The position numbers were made by a program, and so were the translations under genes. This document shows positions 25,926-35,552 of a stretch of DNA of 64,000 bases, one piece after another (position 1 is the first letter of the stretch; every line of letters begins with the position of its first letter). The stretch comes from Marinoscillum sp. 108. Lineage in GTDB: Bacteria > Bacteroidota > Bacteroidia > Cytophagales > Cyclobacteriaceae. The notes under the pieces were generated by a model. That model was given only the letters and a program-made list of their open reading frames with translations, did not search any database and was not told where the DNA came from. The stretch lies in the NCBI RefSeq assembly GCF_902506655.1, contig NZ_LR734808.1:1922001-1986000 (forward strand), in the 5' to 3' direction.

Positions 25926-27194
25926 ATGAAAAAACTACTACCAGGTTACCTCAATACAGAAATTGTTAAATCTGAAATCAAGCGATTAGAGGTCTTTATT
26001 GGATTTTTATTGACTGGAGTAGCCTTGTCGCTCTTTATGCAGATCCGCCACTTCAACCTGATGCGGGATACCTTTCGCAATCCATTTTCCTTTCCGTTCA
26101 TCTTACTCACCGCCGCGCTGATGATCGCTTTGTTCACAGCCGGAAGGAAGTGGGTACTGAGACTCCAACGAAAGGGCCGCAGATTACCAAGAACCTATTT
26201 TTGGTATACCGTGCTTATGGAAGTCTCTATCCCTTCACTATGGCTCGTCGTGACCTCTTTGATTGAAGAAACATCTTCATTGCTAGACTCACCCATTGTC
26301 TTTGTCTTCTTTATTCTGATCATAGTCTCTTCCCTCCACCTCGATTTTTGGCTCAGTGCCTGTATGGGAATGCTTGTATCCATTTTCATTGCCTCATATA
26401 CCTATTGGGTCACAGAAACCTACCCTATCAAACTTCACCTCCCGTTGGCCATCTATTATATCCGGTCCTTCATGTTTCTGATGAGTGGTATATGCGCAGG
26501 ACTGGTAGCAAGTGAATTAAGAAAAAGGCTTACACTCACCTTTCAGGAAATACAAGCCAAAGAGCAGATAGAAGGACTGTTTAACCAACAAGTATCAAAA
26601 GAGATGGTGGAAGTGCTCAAGGAAAAGCAAGACTTTACCGCCCGATTGGATGTGACCATTATGTTTCTAGACATACGAGATTTCACTCAAAAAGTACAGC
26701 ACCTCACCGCTCAAGAAGTCAATGCTTTCCAAAATAAATTCTTTTCGCCGGTCATAGAGATAATCAATGCAAACAATGGCATTGTAAATCAGATTATGGG
26801 TGATGGGCTAATGGCCACATTTGGAGCTCCGATAAAAGACACCACCCACTACAAAAGTGCCTGGAATGCCACCCTCAAGATTTTGGATTTCCTCAAATCT
26901 TTTCGAGAGACAAACCCAGAACACCGCACACTGGACATTGGGATGGGAATGCACTGCGGCGAAGTATTGGTGGGCAACATAGGTACGGAATCGCGAAAGC
27001 AACTCTCCATATCCGGTACTCCGGTGATCATAGCCTCGCGCATAGAGCAGCTCAATAAAGAAATGGAAAGTACAGTGCTGATATCCAAAGCCCTTTTTGA
27101 TATGCTCTCAGACCACATAGACCAGCATGAAACCAAAGGAATGATCAAAATGAAGGGGTTGGACAAAGAAGTGGAAATCGTGAAAGTCTTTTAA
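25926..27194 (+). CDS. Membrane-bound class III adenylate/guanylate cyclase
   Basis: A 422-residue protein. Residues 1 to about 205 contain five or six membrane segments and an arginine-rich loop (LRLQRKGRRLPR). The C-terminal half is a class III cyclase domain: metal-binding aspartates in IMFLDIRDFTQ near residue 248, QIMGDGLMATFGAP with the second aspartate, and LDIGMGMHCGEVLVGNIG. The product (cAMP or cGMP) cannot be decided here. It follows narL by 25 bases. It converges on the HD/PycTM-like gene with 3 bases between the stops, so a functional link through a cyclic nucleotide is possible. Confidence 0.85.
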   Translation: MKKLLPGYLNTEIVKSEIKRLEVFIGFLLTGVALSLFMQIRHFNLMRDTFRNPFSFPFILLTAALMIALFTAGRKWVLRLQRKGRRLPRTYFWYTVLMEVSIPSLWLVVTSLIEETSSLLDSPIVFVFFILIIVSSLHLDFWLSACMGMLVSIFIASYTYWVTETYPIKLHLPLAIYYIRSFMFLMSGICAGLVASELRKRLTLTFQEIQAKEQIEGLFNQQVSKEMVEVLKEKQDFTARLDVTIMFLDIRDFTQKVQHLTAQEVNAFQNKFFSPVIEIINANNGIVNQIMGDGLMATFGAPIKDTTHYKSAWNATLKILDFLKSFRETNPEHRTLDIGMGMHCGEVLVGNIGTESRKQLSISGTPVIIASRIEQLNKEMESTVLISKALFDMLSDHIDQHETKGMIKMKGLDKEVEIVKVF

Positions 27195-27197
27195 ATC

Positions 27198-28448
27198 CTA
27201 ATAGGGATACGGTGCTTTAAAGAAAACTTCTGCCACCCCAAATGCCAATACTGCCACCACAAACCCAAACATGAAAATGGTGTAAGAGATCCTCAGAAGC
27301 CTGTATTTTTTACCAAGCACTACCCCCAGAAAATAGATATCCCGTATCAGGCTGGTGTAGAGGTAATCAGCATCTTTCATCATTTCCTTCATCCCCCACT
27401 CGTACTTTCCCATCTCCATTCGATGAAAATTACCAAAAAACAAAAGGTTTGTTCGCTTATTCTGTATGTCCTCCTCTGTGAAAGTCCCCTTTGACACATT
27501 GGGCAAAGTAGCCAGAATGGCAAAGACGATAGTAGAAAGACAGACCACAGTCATGAGCATAGCGGGTATGATCAGGTGCGGATATTCTTCAAGCTTCCTA
27601 AAAAGAACAGACACCAGTACCGACAGGATAATGGAATTCACTGAAATCATAATGTTGGCTTTGGTATCTGCCATAGCACTGAGCTCCAGGTGATTTTTGG
27701 AAGTAAGCCTAAACATTGTCTCCACCCCACGGGTAGGTGTGACCTCTTTTACCTTCTTTATCTTAACTTTCAGTTTTTCCACCTGAGCCTTCAGGGCTGA
27801 AACTTCATCTTCTGTGTTTTTCATCTCCATTAATTTCTCATTCACCTTTTTCAAGTTCTTCTTCACCCTTGCTGTAAATTTCTCTTTGGCATAGCCAGTA
27901 AAAAACTCATGCTCAGTAATGAATCGCTGGTTGGACCTATACCAGTCGATGTCCGAAATATTCTTACCATTCAGTCGCCGAAGCTCCTCTTGCAGCAGAT
28001 CTGCTTTGTCACAGTAGTTTTCCTCAGCCAGATGGGCCAGATCCGCATCACACAATATAGCCTGAAGATCATTTTTTGGATTCTGCGGCATTTTAGTTGC
28101 CATGATACAACCCACCACCTTCGCCGCCCGTTCATCATCGTATCCTTTTTCAGATAAAAAATCCAATGCAATTTCAGCACTTACTTCTTCATGGTTCTCA
28201 ATGGTTCGCTTGTAGCCAAGATCATGAAACCAAGCAGCCAGTTCTACTATCTCCAGCTCTTCAGAACTTACTCCAGTCTTCCGGGCAATCTCCAGCGCCG
28301 CACGCACCACCTCGCGTGTGTGGTCCACTGAGTGGTATTTGATCTCAGGTGCCAGCTCATTGTTGAGAATGTTTTCGGCAAATTGCTGGGCTTCCTTTAG
28401 TAGTTCGGATCTTTCTCCGGCCATTTCAAGTTTATCTAAGGGGTTCAA
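27198..28448 (-). CDS. HD-domain protein with C-terminal PycTM (Pycsar effector-like) membrane domain
   Basis: A 416-residue protein in three parts. Residues about 10-170 are an HD phosphohydrolase (YHSVDHTREVV, AAWFHDLGY, ILCDADLAHL). A charged coiled coil spans about 200-240. The membrane domain opens with SAMADTKANIMISVNSIILSVL and has two hydrophobic hairpins, the layout of the PycTM/DUF5706 domain found in Pycsar effectors. HD-PycTM fusions also occur widely in Bacteroidota genomes and may be housekeeping. The HD part could hydrolyse a cyclic or other nucleotide. The neighbour across the convergent junction is a class III cyclase. Confidence 0.75.
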   Translation of the reverse strand: MNPLDKLEMAGERSELLKEAQQFAENILNNELAPEIKYHSVDHTREVVRAALEIARKTGVSSEELEIVELAAWFHDLGYKRTIENHEEVSAEIALDFLSEKGYDDERAAKVVGCIMATKMPQNPKNDLQAILCDADLAHLAEENYCDKADLLQEELRRLNGKNISDIDWYRSNQRFITEHEFFTGYAKEKFTARVKKNLKKVNEKLMEMKNTEDEVSALKAQVEKLKVKIKKVKEVTPTRGVETMFRLTSKNHLELSAMADTKANIMISVNSIILSVLVSVLFRKLEEYPHLIIPAMLMTVVCLSTIVFAILATLPNVSKGTFTEEDIQNKRTNLLFFGNFHRMEMGKYEWGMKEMMKDADYLYTSLIRDIYFLGVVLGKKYRLLRISYTIFMFGFVVAVLAFGVAEVFFKAPYPY

Positions 28449-28494
28449 AATACCACATTTTCTAAATTCAGATTAATTTAAAGCATTTTATCAG

Positions 28495-29433
28495 ATGTCC
28501 ATAAATAACAATTCCCGGGGGTTATTTATTCTATTCTTAGTGATTAATCTCTTCCTATTTCTGACACTTGCCCAATCCAGCTGCTCCACCGCTTCTTTTC
28601 GAGAGCAAGCAGACAGCCTTTTTCTTATTACGGACGATGTAAATGTTTATTATAACCTAAAGATACCCGATGATAAATATTTCCTACCTTATTCACTCTC
28701 AGAGATTTCAGGAATCACTCATCTCAACGACACTCACCTCCTTTGCGTAGAGGATGAGGGCGGAAAAGTTTATGAGTATAACCTTCTCAAAAGAAAGATT
28801 ACTAACACCATCGCTTTCAGTAATCCCGGAGATTTTGAAGGGATTGAGCTTGTAGGAGACACCATCTACGTGCTGGAAAGTGATGGAGACATTTATGAGT
28901 TTACTTACACCAAACACAGCACCACCAGAGCTACAAAACACGAAAACCAACTCAGCCGAAAAAATGATACGGAGGGGTTAGGCTATAACCCATACACCGG
29001 CAGACTCATGATTGCCTGCAAAGAGGATGAGGACATAGAAGGGACAAACGCCAAAGGAAAAGCGGTCTACGAATTTGACCTTCACACAAAAAGACTGGTT
29101 ACACCACCACTTTTCGAGATTAGTAGAGAAAAAATGGATGATTTTTTTGAAGCACATAGGGATTTTGAATATGACAAGAATCGAATCAAATTTGAACCCT
29201 CAGGAATTGCGTATAATCCGCTGGACGGTCACTTCTACTTGCTCGCTTCAGTCGGAAAACTACTGGTGGTTTTGGATCGAAATGGCACCATCAAAGCCAC
29301 ATATCCCATTGCACCCAGAGTGCTCAGTCAGCCAGAGGGCATTTCCTTTTCTTCCCAGGGAGTTTTGTACATCAGCTCTGAAGGTGAAGGTGACAAAGGA
29401 TACATTCTGAAGTTTAGTCCACATAAAAAATGA
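28495..29433 (+). CDS. Exported beta-propeller protein, SdiA-regulated/YjiK-like
   Basis: A 312-residue protein with an N-terminal hydrophobic signal (FILFLVINLFLFLTLAQSSC) that may be a lipoprotein signal ending at the cysteine. The body has repeated propeller-like strands: SLSEISGITHLNDTHLLCVED, GDFEGIELVGDTIYVLES, NDTEGLGYNPYTGRLMIAC, EPSGIAYNPLDGHFYLLAS and QPEGISFSSQGVLYISSEGE. These resemble the SdiA-regulated/YjiK family, whose role is not settled. The ATGA overlap with the phosphoesterase gene at 29430 means the two are probably co-expressed. Confidence 0.7.
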   Translation: MSINNNSRGLFILFLVINLFLFLTLAQSSCSTASFREQADSLFLITDDVNVYYNLKIPDDKYFLPYSLSEISGITHLNDTHLLCVEDEGGKVYEYNLLKRKITNTIAFSNPGDFEGIELVGDTIYVLESDGDIYEFTYTKHSTTRATKHENQLSRKNDTEGLGYNPYTGRLMIACKEDEDIEGTNAKGKAVYEFDLHTKRLVTPPLFEISREKMDDFFEAHRDFEYDKNRIKFEPSGIAYNPLDGHFYLLASVGKLLVVLDRNGTIKATYPIAPRVLSQPEGISFSSQGVLYISSEGEGDKGYILKFSPHKK

Positions 29434-32400
29434 GATTACTTTTCTCCCTGTTGCTTATTGCGGTAAGTACCCTGGCCTCGGGACAGGAGGTTTCTGTCTA
29501 CCTCATCGGAGACGCTGGGGCTCCGACATCTCCAGATCGCAACCTGGATTTCTTACAAAAAATCACCAAAGAGGCAAAAGCCACAGACGTCCTCATCTTT
29601 CTGGGTGACAATCTTTATCCTGATGGCCTCCCTTCCAAAGAGGACCCTGCCCGTGGCACCATGGAAAACAAACTCAACGCCTCCCTCAACATCATGAAGG
29701 CATTCAAAGGTCGCTCAATCATTCTCCCTGGCAACCACGACTGGTCTCGTGGCGGAAAAGATGGATGGAAAAAAGTGCTCAACATGCAGCGCTATGTGGA
29801 TGAATATATGGGCACGTCAACCGTCTTCCTCCCCAGAGATGCCTGCCCCGGGCCTGTGGAGATCCCACTTACCAATGCCCTCACACTTTTGATTGTGGAT
29901 ACTCAGTACTTTCTTCATCCATGGGATAAGCCTGGTCGTGAAGATGGCTGTGAGTCAAAATCTACGGCAGAGGCACTTGAGGAGCTCGATGATCTTCTGA
30001 AAAGAAATGCGGATAAACTTGTGATAGTAGCCGGACATCATCCCATGCATAGCTATGGCCCTCATGGTGGCCAGTACACATTGAAACAGCATATTTTTCC
30101 TTTGACAGATGTAAACCGGAAACTATGGATTCCGCTGCCAATCTTGGGCAGCATTTACCCCATCTTTCGATCCGTATTTGGAAGCAGGCAAGATATCACC
30201 AACCCACGGTACAAATTGGTGCGAAATACCATGGTCAAGTCATTTGCCCAGGTGAAGGATCTGGTATATGTCAATGGCCATGAGCATTCGCTTCAGTACA
30301 TCCGCAAGGACTCTGCCCATTACATCACCAGCGGATCAGGATCCAAATCTTCCAATGTATCTGACGGAGCTAATTCCCTCTTTAGTAGTGCAAAGCGCGG
30401 CTTTGCTCAGCTCACCTATCATGCGGGAGGGTCGGTTGATCTGAAGTTTTTTAATGGCGATTTGCAGGAAAAGATTTATGACAGTCCTATCTACACAAAG
30501 AAAGTAAACCATAAATCAAATGAGATGCTTAAGGCAAATTACAGCGACAGCACCGTAGTGCGCCCGATTAGTCTCAGGTATGCCATCAAATCCAATACAC
30601 ATGAATTTTGGCTGGGAGAAAACTACAGACAACTCTGGTCCACACCAGTCTCCATGCCGGTTTTCAACATTGATCAGGAACATGGAGGGCTGGAAATTCT
30701 TAAACTGGGAGGTGGCAACCAAACCAAATCCTTGAGGCTAGAAGCAAAGAACGGCCGTCAGTACGTACTCCGATCACTTGATAAGTACACAACCAAACTC
30801 CTCGCTGCTCCGCTCTATGAGACATTGGCAGCAGACATAGTGCAGGATCAGATCTCTGCTGCTAATCCCTATGGCGTCTTTGCCATACCTCCACTGGCAG
30901 AGGCTGCGGGCATCTATCACACCAACCCACAGCTGATGTATGTGCTCGATGATCCGCGATTCGGGCCTTATCAGTCATTGTTCGCCCATATGCCGGTGCT
31001 CTATGAAGAACGTCCAAACGATGACGCGGCTTCAGAGGATTATTTTGGAGGTGGAGAAAAAATAGAAGGAACACCTGATGTGATTGCTACCATACAAGGG
31101 GATAATGATGAAGTAATCGATCAGGATTTTGCTCTTCGGAACAGACTCTTTGATATGCTGATAGGTGATTGGGACAGGCATGAGGATCAATGGCGCTGGG
31201 TACGTTTAGACCAATCGGATAAGGGACACTACTGGAGACCCATCCCCAGGGACCGTGATCAGGCTTTCTTTGTCAATGAGGGGATGATCGGCTGGGCGGC
31301 ATCCAGGAAATTTGCCCTTCCCAATACTGAGGGATTTGACGAGAAGATGGATTATCCACCCGGGTTCAATGCCAGTGCACGTTTTTTCGACCGCACCTTT
31401 TTAAATGCACTGGACTGGTCACAATGGGAGAAACAGATCGACATCCTGAATACCCGACTCACCAATGAACTGATCGACAGTGCTTTTAACGTTTGGCCAG
31501 ACACTATCCGACTCCAGGCTGCCCAAGAGACCTCCCGGATACTCAAAGCGCGAAGAGACGACATGAGAAGGTATGCCCGTATATATTATCTGTTTCTCTC
31601 CCGAGAGGTGGAAGTGGTGGGTACCAACAAACACGAATATTTTTTAGTGGAGAGAATCAGCAATGAAGCCACCCGAGTCACAGTACATAAGCGAAAAAAG
31701 GATGGAGAGGTACTGCAAATCATCTATCAGCGCACCTTCTTGAGCAGTGAAACTGAGGAAATCCGACTATACGGACTAGAGGGCGAGGATGTATTCGAAA
31801 TTAAAGGACAGGTGAAAAGCGGCATCCGGATCCGAATTATTGGCGGGGAAGACAACGACAAAATCACCGACCATTCCCGTGTAAATGGGCTTAAGCACCA
31901 CACGGTGGTTTATGACCTGAAGCAAAACACACAACTCCACCCGTCGAAAGAAACCAAATCCAGGCTAAGCAACAACATAAACGTCAATGCTTACAACCGC
32001 ACGGCTTTTGAATATGACAAACTCATCCCTCTGGCCAGTGTGGAGTTCAACTTTGATGATGGTTTGTTTTTGGGTGGTGGTTTTATTCTGACCAAAGAGG
32101 GTTGGCGCAAGGATCCCTTTGCTGCCCGGCATCAACTCAAAATCAATGGTGCGTTTGAAACCGGGGCTGTTAACCTTTATTACAACGGCACGCTAAGTGA
32201 TGTTATTGAATGGTGGGACTTGAACCTTGACTTTACTCTTCAGCGCCCATTTGGGGTATCCAATTTTTTTGGCTTTGGAAACGAATCGTCCTATGATTTT
32301 AAGGGCCAAGGTGATGCCAGTGGTTTTGAGGATGAAATTGATTTCTACCGGATCAGGTTTGAGCGTTCGCAAACTTACCTTAACCTCGCACATAGTATAG

Positions 32401-33086
32401 GAGCGAAAGGTAGTTTCAGAATGGGTCCCGAACACCTATCTTATGAGTTGGAAAATAAAATCCAGGATAGATACATACACCAACCTAATAGCGGGACTGA
32501 TCCAGAGGCCTTATACAAAAGCCATCAGTATGTAGGCTATAGGGCGGAGATAGCCACGAACACTCGCAACCATCCAGAACTGCCCACTAGCGGTGTATTT
32601 GCACAACTGATATATGGAAGTTACTATGGCCTGAATGCGCGCTCCAGAAATTTTAGTACACTGAAGGGAGAATTTATTTTCTATCTATCCACTCGCATCC
32701 CGTCCAAAGTCACCTTTGCCAATCGAATAGGTGCACAATTCAACGAGGGAAGTCTGGAATTTTTCAATGGGGCCATTTTGGACAAGGAAACTCTACGCGG
32801 ATACAGAAGAGGTCGGTTTATTGGAGAAGCTTCCCTTTATCATAATTTTGATTTACGGGCTAAACTGTTCAGTTTCAAAACCTACCTATTTCCCGCAAGC
32901 GTGGGTATTCTCGGCTTCCATGATATAGGGCGGGTTTGGCTAAAATCTGAACAGTCTGACACCTGGCATACAAGTAAAGGCTTTGGACTGTGGGTCGCAC
33001 CCCTGAATCAGTTGGTGGTCACGGCTAATATGGCATTTTCAAAGGAAGAGACATTACCCACAGTTACCTTTGGGTATCAGTTTTAG
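29430..33086 (+). CDS. Outer-membrane protein: metallophosphoesterase, kinase-like and beta-barrel domains
   Basis: A 1218-residue protein with a cleavable signal peptide ending at SGQ. Residues about 22-340 are a calcineurin-like phosphoesterase (YLIGDAG, FLGDNLYPDG, LPGNHDWSRGG, VAGHHPMHSYG, VNGHEHSLQY). Residues about 430-720 have a kinase-like pattern: GDWDRHEDQWRW and PIPRDRDQAFF resemble the catalytic and metal-binding loops of HipA/CotH/FAM20-type kinases. From about 830 the sequence is beta-strand rich and ends in TFGYQF, as outer-membrane barrels of the BamA/surface-antigen type do. Phosphatase and barrel are clear; the kinase-like reading is tentative. Confidence 0.78.
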   Translation: MRLLFSLLLIAVSTLASGQEVSVYLIGDAGAPTSPDRNLDFLQKITKEAKATDVLIFLGDNLYPDGLPSKEDPARGTMENKLNASLNIMKAFKGRSIILPGNHDWSRGGKDGWKKVLNMQRYVDEYMGTSTVFLPRDACPGPVEIPLTNALTLLIVDTQYFLHPWDKPGREDGCESKSTAEALEELDDLLKRNADKLVIVAGHHPMHSYGPHGGQYTLKQHIFPLTDVNRKLWIPLPILGSIYPIFRSVFGSRQDITNPRYKLVRNTMVKSFAQVKDLVYVNGHEHSLQYIRKDSAHYITSGSGSKSSNVSDGANSLFSSAKRGFAQLTYHAGGSVDLKFFNGDLQEKIYDSPIYTKKVNHKSNEMLKANYSDSTVVRPISLRYAIKSNTHEFWLGENYRQLWSTPVSMPVFNIDQEHGGLEILKLGGGNQTKSLRLEAKNGRQYVLRSLDKYTTKLLAAPLYETLAADIVQDQISAANPYGVFAIPPLAEAAGIYHTNPQLMYVLDDPRFGPYQSLFAHMPVLYEERPNDDAASEDYFGGGEKIEGTPDVIATIQGDNDEVIDQDFALRNRLFDMLIGDWDRHEDQWRWVRLDQSDKGHYWRPIPRDRDQAFFVNEGMIGWAASRKFALPNTEGFDEKMDYPPGFNASARFFDRTFLNALDWSQWEKQIDILNTRLTNELIDSAFNVWPDTIRLQAAQETSRILKARRDDMRRYARIYYLFLSREVEVVGTNKHEYFLVERISNEATRVTVHKRKKDGEVLQIIYQRTFLSSETEEIRLYGLEGEDVFEIKGQVKSGIRIRIIGGEDNDKITDHSRVNGLKHHTVVYDLKQNTQLHPSKETKSRLSNNINVNAYNRTAFEYDKLIPLASVEFNFDDGLFLGGGFILTKEGWRKDPFAARHQLKINGAFETGAVNLYYNGTLSDVIEWWDLNLDFTLQRPFGVSNFFGFGNESSYDFKGQGDASGFEDEIDFYRIRFERSQTYLNLAHSIGAKGSFRMGPEHLSYELENKIQDRYIHQPNSGTDPEALYKSHQYVGYRAEIATNTRNHPELPTSGVFAQLIYGSYYGLNARSRNFSTLKGEFIFYLSTRIPSKVTFANRIGAQFNEGSLEFFNGAILDKETLRGYRRGRFIGEASLYHNFDLRAKLFSFKTYLFPASVGILGFHDIGRVWLKSEQSDTWHTSKGFGLWVAPLNQLVVTANMAFSKEETLPTVTFGYQF

Positions 33087-33097
33087 GGCAAAAAGAA

Positions 33098-33122
33098 AGG
33101 AGGGGTTTATGAAGCCCCTCCT
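33098..33122. terminator. Hairpin terminator after the phosphoesterase-barrel gene
   Basis: A perfect 8-bp stem, AGGAGGGG at 33098-33105 and CCCCTCCT at 33115-33122, with a 9-base loop, 12 bases after the stop at 33086. No T-run follows on the plus strand. The minus strand reads a T-rich run after the stem, so it may also end transcription of the moa operon. Confidence 0.55.
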
Positions 33123-33423
33123 AATCACCGCCTAACCAATCTGCGTCGCGAATGCGACTGATTGTTCTTAAATATTTTCGAAACGTTTGACTTTTAGTTG
33201 TCAGTAGTATCCTGTCTATCGAACAGTATAACGTTATGTAGATTTTTTCGTTCACCCTTAGCTCTAAATTGATGAGCGATTAAAATCTTATAAAGCAAAT
33301 TTGAAGTTTTCCGGGTAATTAATTGGTCTGGTTGCGTTGAATGACAACTTTAACTGCATGAACGACCAATATCCTTCCGTTAACAAGAATCAGGTTCCCC
33401 CCCTCAAATCCCTTCTAACCCTT
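33123..33423. other. Intergenic stretch without a recognisable gene
   Basis: About 300 AT-rich bases between two convergent operons. I see one short hairpin (GTCGC at 33145-33149 with GCGAC at 33154-33158), no convincing reading frame, no TACGTA palindrome and no RNA family I recognise. Confidence 0.5.
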
Positions 33424-34581
33424 TCAATAGTACCAAACGGGGATTTCAACTCCTTTATTGTGGGTACCAGGAGATAAAAAAACGAGCCCATTGCCCAGGG
33501 CAAAAGAGTGCAGCATCGAGGAACTCTGCTTATCCAGAATGGTAGCAACCCCCTCCTCCACTTTCGCGCGGTAGAAAGTAGGCCTTGCTCCCCGCACTTC
33601 AAAATCGTGACCGAGTCTCACCCTTTCAGGAACCTTTGCAGCCCCACCCAAAAACTGATGAATAAGTGGGGTCACATAAAGATAAAAGCAGGTCAGCGAT
33701 GAGGCGGGGTTTCCTGGGAGCGCATAGACAAACTGGTGCTTTCTTTTCCCAAAAAAGAGGGGTTTTCCAGGCTTTTGATCCACTTTATAAAATAACTCCT
33801 CCACTTCATTCTGGGCGAGCGCTTCCTTGACAAAATCATAATCACCCACCGAGATGCCGCCACTGATCAGGAGAATATCCGCCTCATCAAGCAGGTCACG
33901 GATTGCACGACTGGTGGATTCCAAATCGTCTGTCACCTTTGTTACTCCGGTGACTTCCACAGGCAACTGCTGCAAAGCCGCCTGGAGGGAACCTCCGTTG
34001 CTCTCATAAATCTGGCCCTCCCCCAACGGCTCCCCGGCTGTGACCAGCTCATTTCCTGTAATCAGAATGCCCACACGTGGCCTTGCGAAAACCGACACAC
34101 TGGTAATTCCTAAGGAAAGTAACATGCCTACGGTCGCGGCATTGATGTAGTGCCCTGCCTGAAACACTTCCTGTCCCTGGCGGATTTCTTCACCTTTTAT
34201 TCTCACATTAGCTCCTGCGGCGGGTATTTCCGTAAGGGAAAGTGCATGACCCTCCACAAGCGTTTTTTCCTGCATAATCACGGCCGTGGTACCTTTCGGT
34301 ACCCTGGCACCGGTAAAAATTCGCGCGGCCTGTCCAGGGGCCAATGTTAGTTCACTTTGACTGCCCGCAGCCACCTCACCAATGATCCGGTACGTATCAG
34401 ACTCCCCACACAGGGCATAGCCATCCATCGCTGAGTTGTCAAATACAGGGATGTCCATTGGGGAAACCACCACATCTGCCAGATGTAAACCTACAGCCTC
34501 AGAAAGGTAAACGTCCTGCTTCACCCTGACCGGGCGCTGCTTCGCAATGCGTTCAAATGCCTCTTCGATGCTTACCATCAC
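33424..34581 (-). CDS. moeA: Molybdopterin molybdenumtransferase
   Basis: A 385-residue enzyme that inserts molybdate into adenylylated molybdopterin. Signatures include MDIPVFDNSAMDGYAL near the start, IFTGARVPKGTTAVIMQE, ISGGISVGDYDFVKEAL and VYALPGNPASSLTCF. Length is typical. It is the last gene of a minus-strand Mo-cofactor operon, and its start overlaps the moaA stop by 4 bases. Confidence 0.95.
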   Translation of the reverse strand: MMVSIEEAFERIAKQRPVRVKQDVYLSEAVGLHLADVVVSPMDIPVFDNSAMDGYALCGESDTYRIIGEVAAGSQSELTLAPGQAARIFTGARVPKGTTAVIMQEKTLVEGHALSLTEIPAAGANVRIKGEEIRQGQEVFQAGHYINAATVGMLLSLGITSVSVFARPRVGILITGNELVTAGEPLGEGQIYESNGGSLQAALQQLPVEVTGVTKVTDDLESTSRAIRDLLDEADILLISGGISVGDYDFVKEALAQNEVEELFYKVDQKPGKPLFFGKRKHQFVYALPGNPASSLTCFYLYVTPLIHQFLGGAAKVPERVRLGHDFEVRGARPTFYRAKVEEGVATILDKQSSSMLHSFALGNGLVFLSPGTHNKGVEIPVWYY

Positions 34582-35552
34582 CCGCCTATTGATATCATGG
34601 ATCGGTTTTCTTCATAATGCGACTGCTCCATCACTTCCATACCATCCCGGGAAAACTTCTTCCCTTTGATGGCTTCAAAGATCAGCGGTTTCAAATCCGC
34701 CTGAGCACGGTGCGGGGTTAGCAGATCCGTTTCTGCGGTCGCAAAAAGACAATTTTTCATCTTCCCATCGGCCGTCAGGCGAATCCGATTACATCCCTCG
34801 CAAAAGGGCTTGGTGATGGTGCTCACCACCCCGAAAGAGCCCTGAAAACCGGGCACCTGATAATTGGAAGAAGTACTGTGCGCCGGATCCTGTTGCTTTT
34901 GTGGCTCACCAAAATGGTGGCTCACTTCTTTCAAAATTTCCTCTTCGCTTACGCCCTTGCTCCAATCCCACTGATTGCCTTTGAAAGGCATAAACTCTAT
35001 AAACTTAACGTTGATGTTTTTATCTCTGGTTAGCCCCACAAAGTCTTTGATTTCCGCATCATTCACTCCCTTGATCAGCACAATGTTCAGTTTGATCTGA
35101 AACCCACGCTTCAGCGCCTCCTCTATATTGGCCATGATCCGCGGAAAGTAATCACGCTTGGTCATATAAAGTGCCTTGGCCTGGTCCAAAGAATCCAGGC
35201 TGATATTGATCTTTTTAAGGCCAATTCTTTCGAAGAGATCAAAGTATTTGTCCAGCAAAATCCCATTGGTCGTCAGCTTAAGCGTGACCGGAAGCTTTGA
35301 CAGCTCCTCGATAAGGTAAGCAAAGTTTTTGCGCACGAGCGGCTCCCCACCTGTAAGCCTGATGGTGTCCACCCCCAATTCTGTAAACTGCCGGGCAATG
35401 GCAATGATTTCCTCCAGAGACATCAGGTGGTCCTTTTCCGTAAGCTCAATCCCTTCCTCTGGCATACAGTAGAAGCAGCGCAGATTGCACCGATCCGTCA
35501 CAGAGATGCGCAGGTAATTATGCTTTCGTCCAAAAGTATCGGTGATGTTCAT
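34578..35552 (-). CDS. moaA: GTP 3',8-cyclase (radical SAM)
   Basis: A 324-residue radical-SAM enzyme that begins Mo-cofactor synthesis from GTP. The N-terminal cluster motif is CNLRCFYC (CxxxCxxC). The second cluster cysteines are in PFCEGCNRIRLTADGKMKNC, and DTIRLTGGEPLVRKN is the SAM-binding GGE motif. The C-terminus ends in MISIGG, giving the terminal Gly-Gly typical of MoaA. The start touches the stop of the moaC-moaB fusion. Confidence 0.96.
   Translation of the reverse strand: MNITDTFGRKHNYLRISVTDRCNLRCFYCMPEEGIELTEKDHLMSLEEIIAIARQFTELGVDTIRLTGGEPLVRKNFAYLIEELSKLPVTLKLTTNGILLDKYFDLFERIGLKKINISLDSLDQAKALYMTKRDYFPRIMANIEEALKRGFQIKLNIVLIKGVNDAEIKDFVGLTRDKNINVKFIEFMPFKGNQWDWSKGVSEEEILKEVSHHFGEPQKQQDPAHSTSSNYQVPGFQGSFGVVSTITKPFCEGCNRIRLTADGKMKNCLFATAETDLLTPHRAQADLKPLIFEAIKGKKFSRDGMEVMEQSHYEENRSMISIGG

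Noticed and set aside
25926-28448. Calling a definite Pycsar defence system
   Set aside because: Gene orientation, the membrane-bound cyclase and the HD fusion differ from described systems, and no other defence genes are nearby.
33123-33423. Small RNA or short gene in the gap
   Set aside because: Only one 5-bp stem and no promoter or reading frame that I could support.
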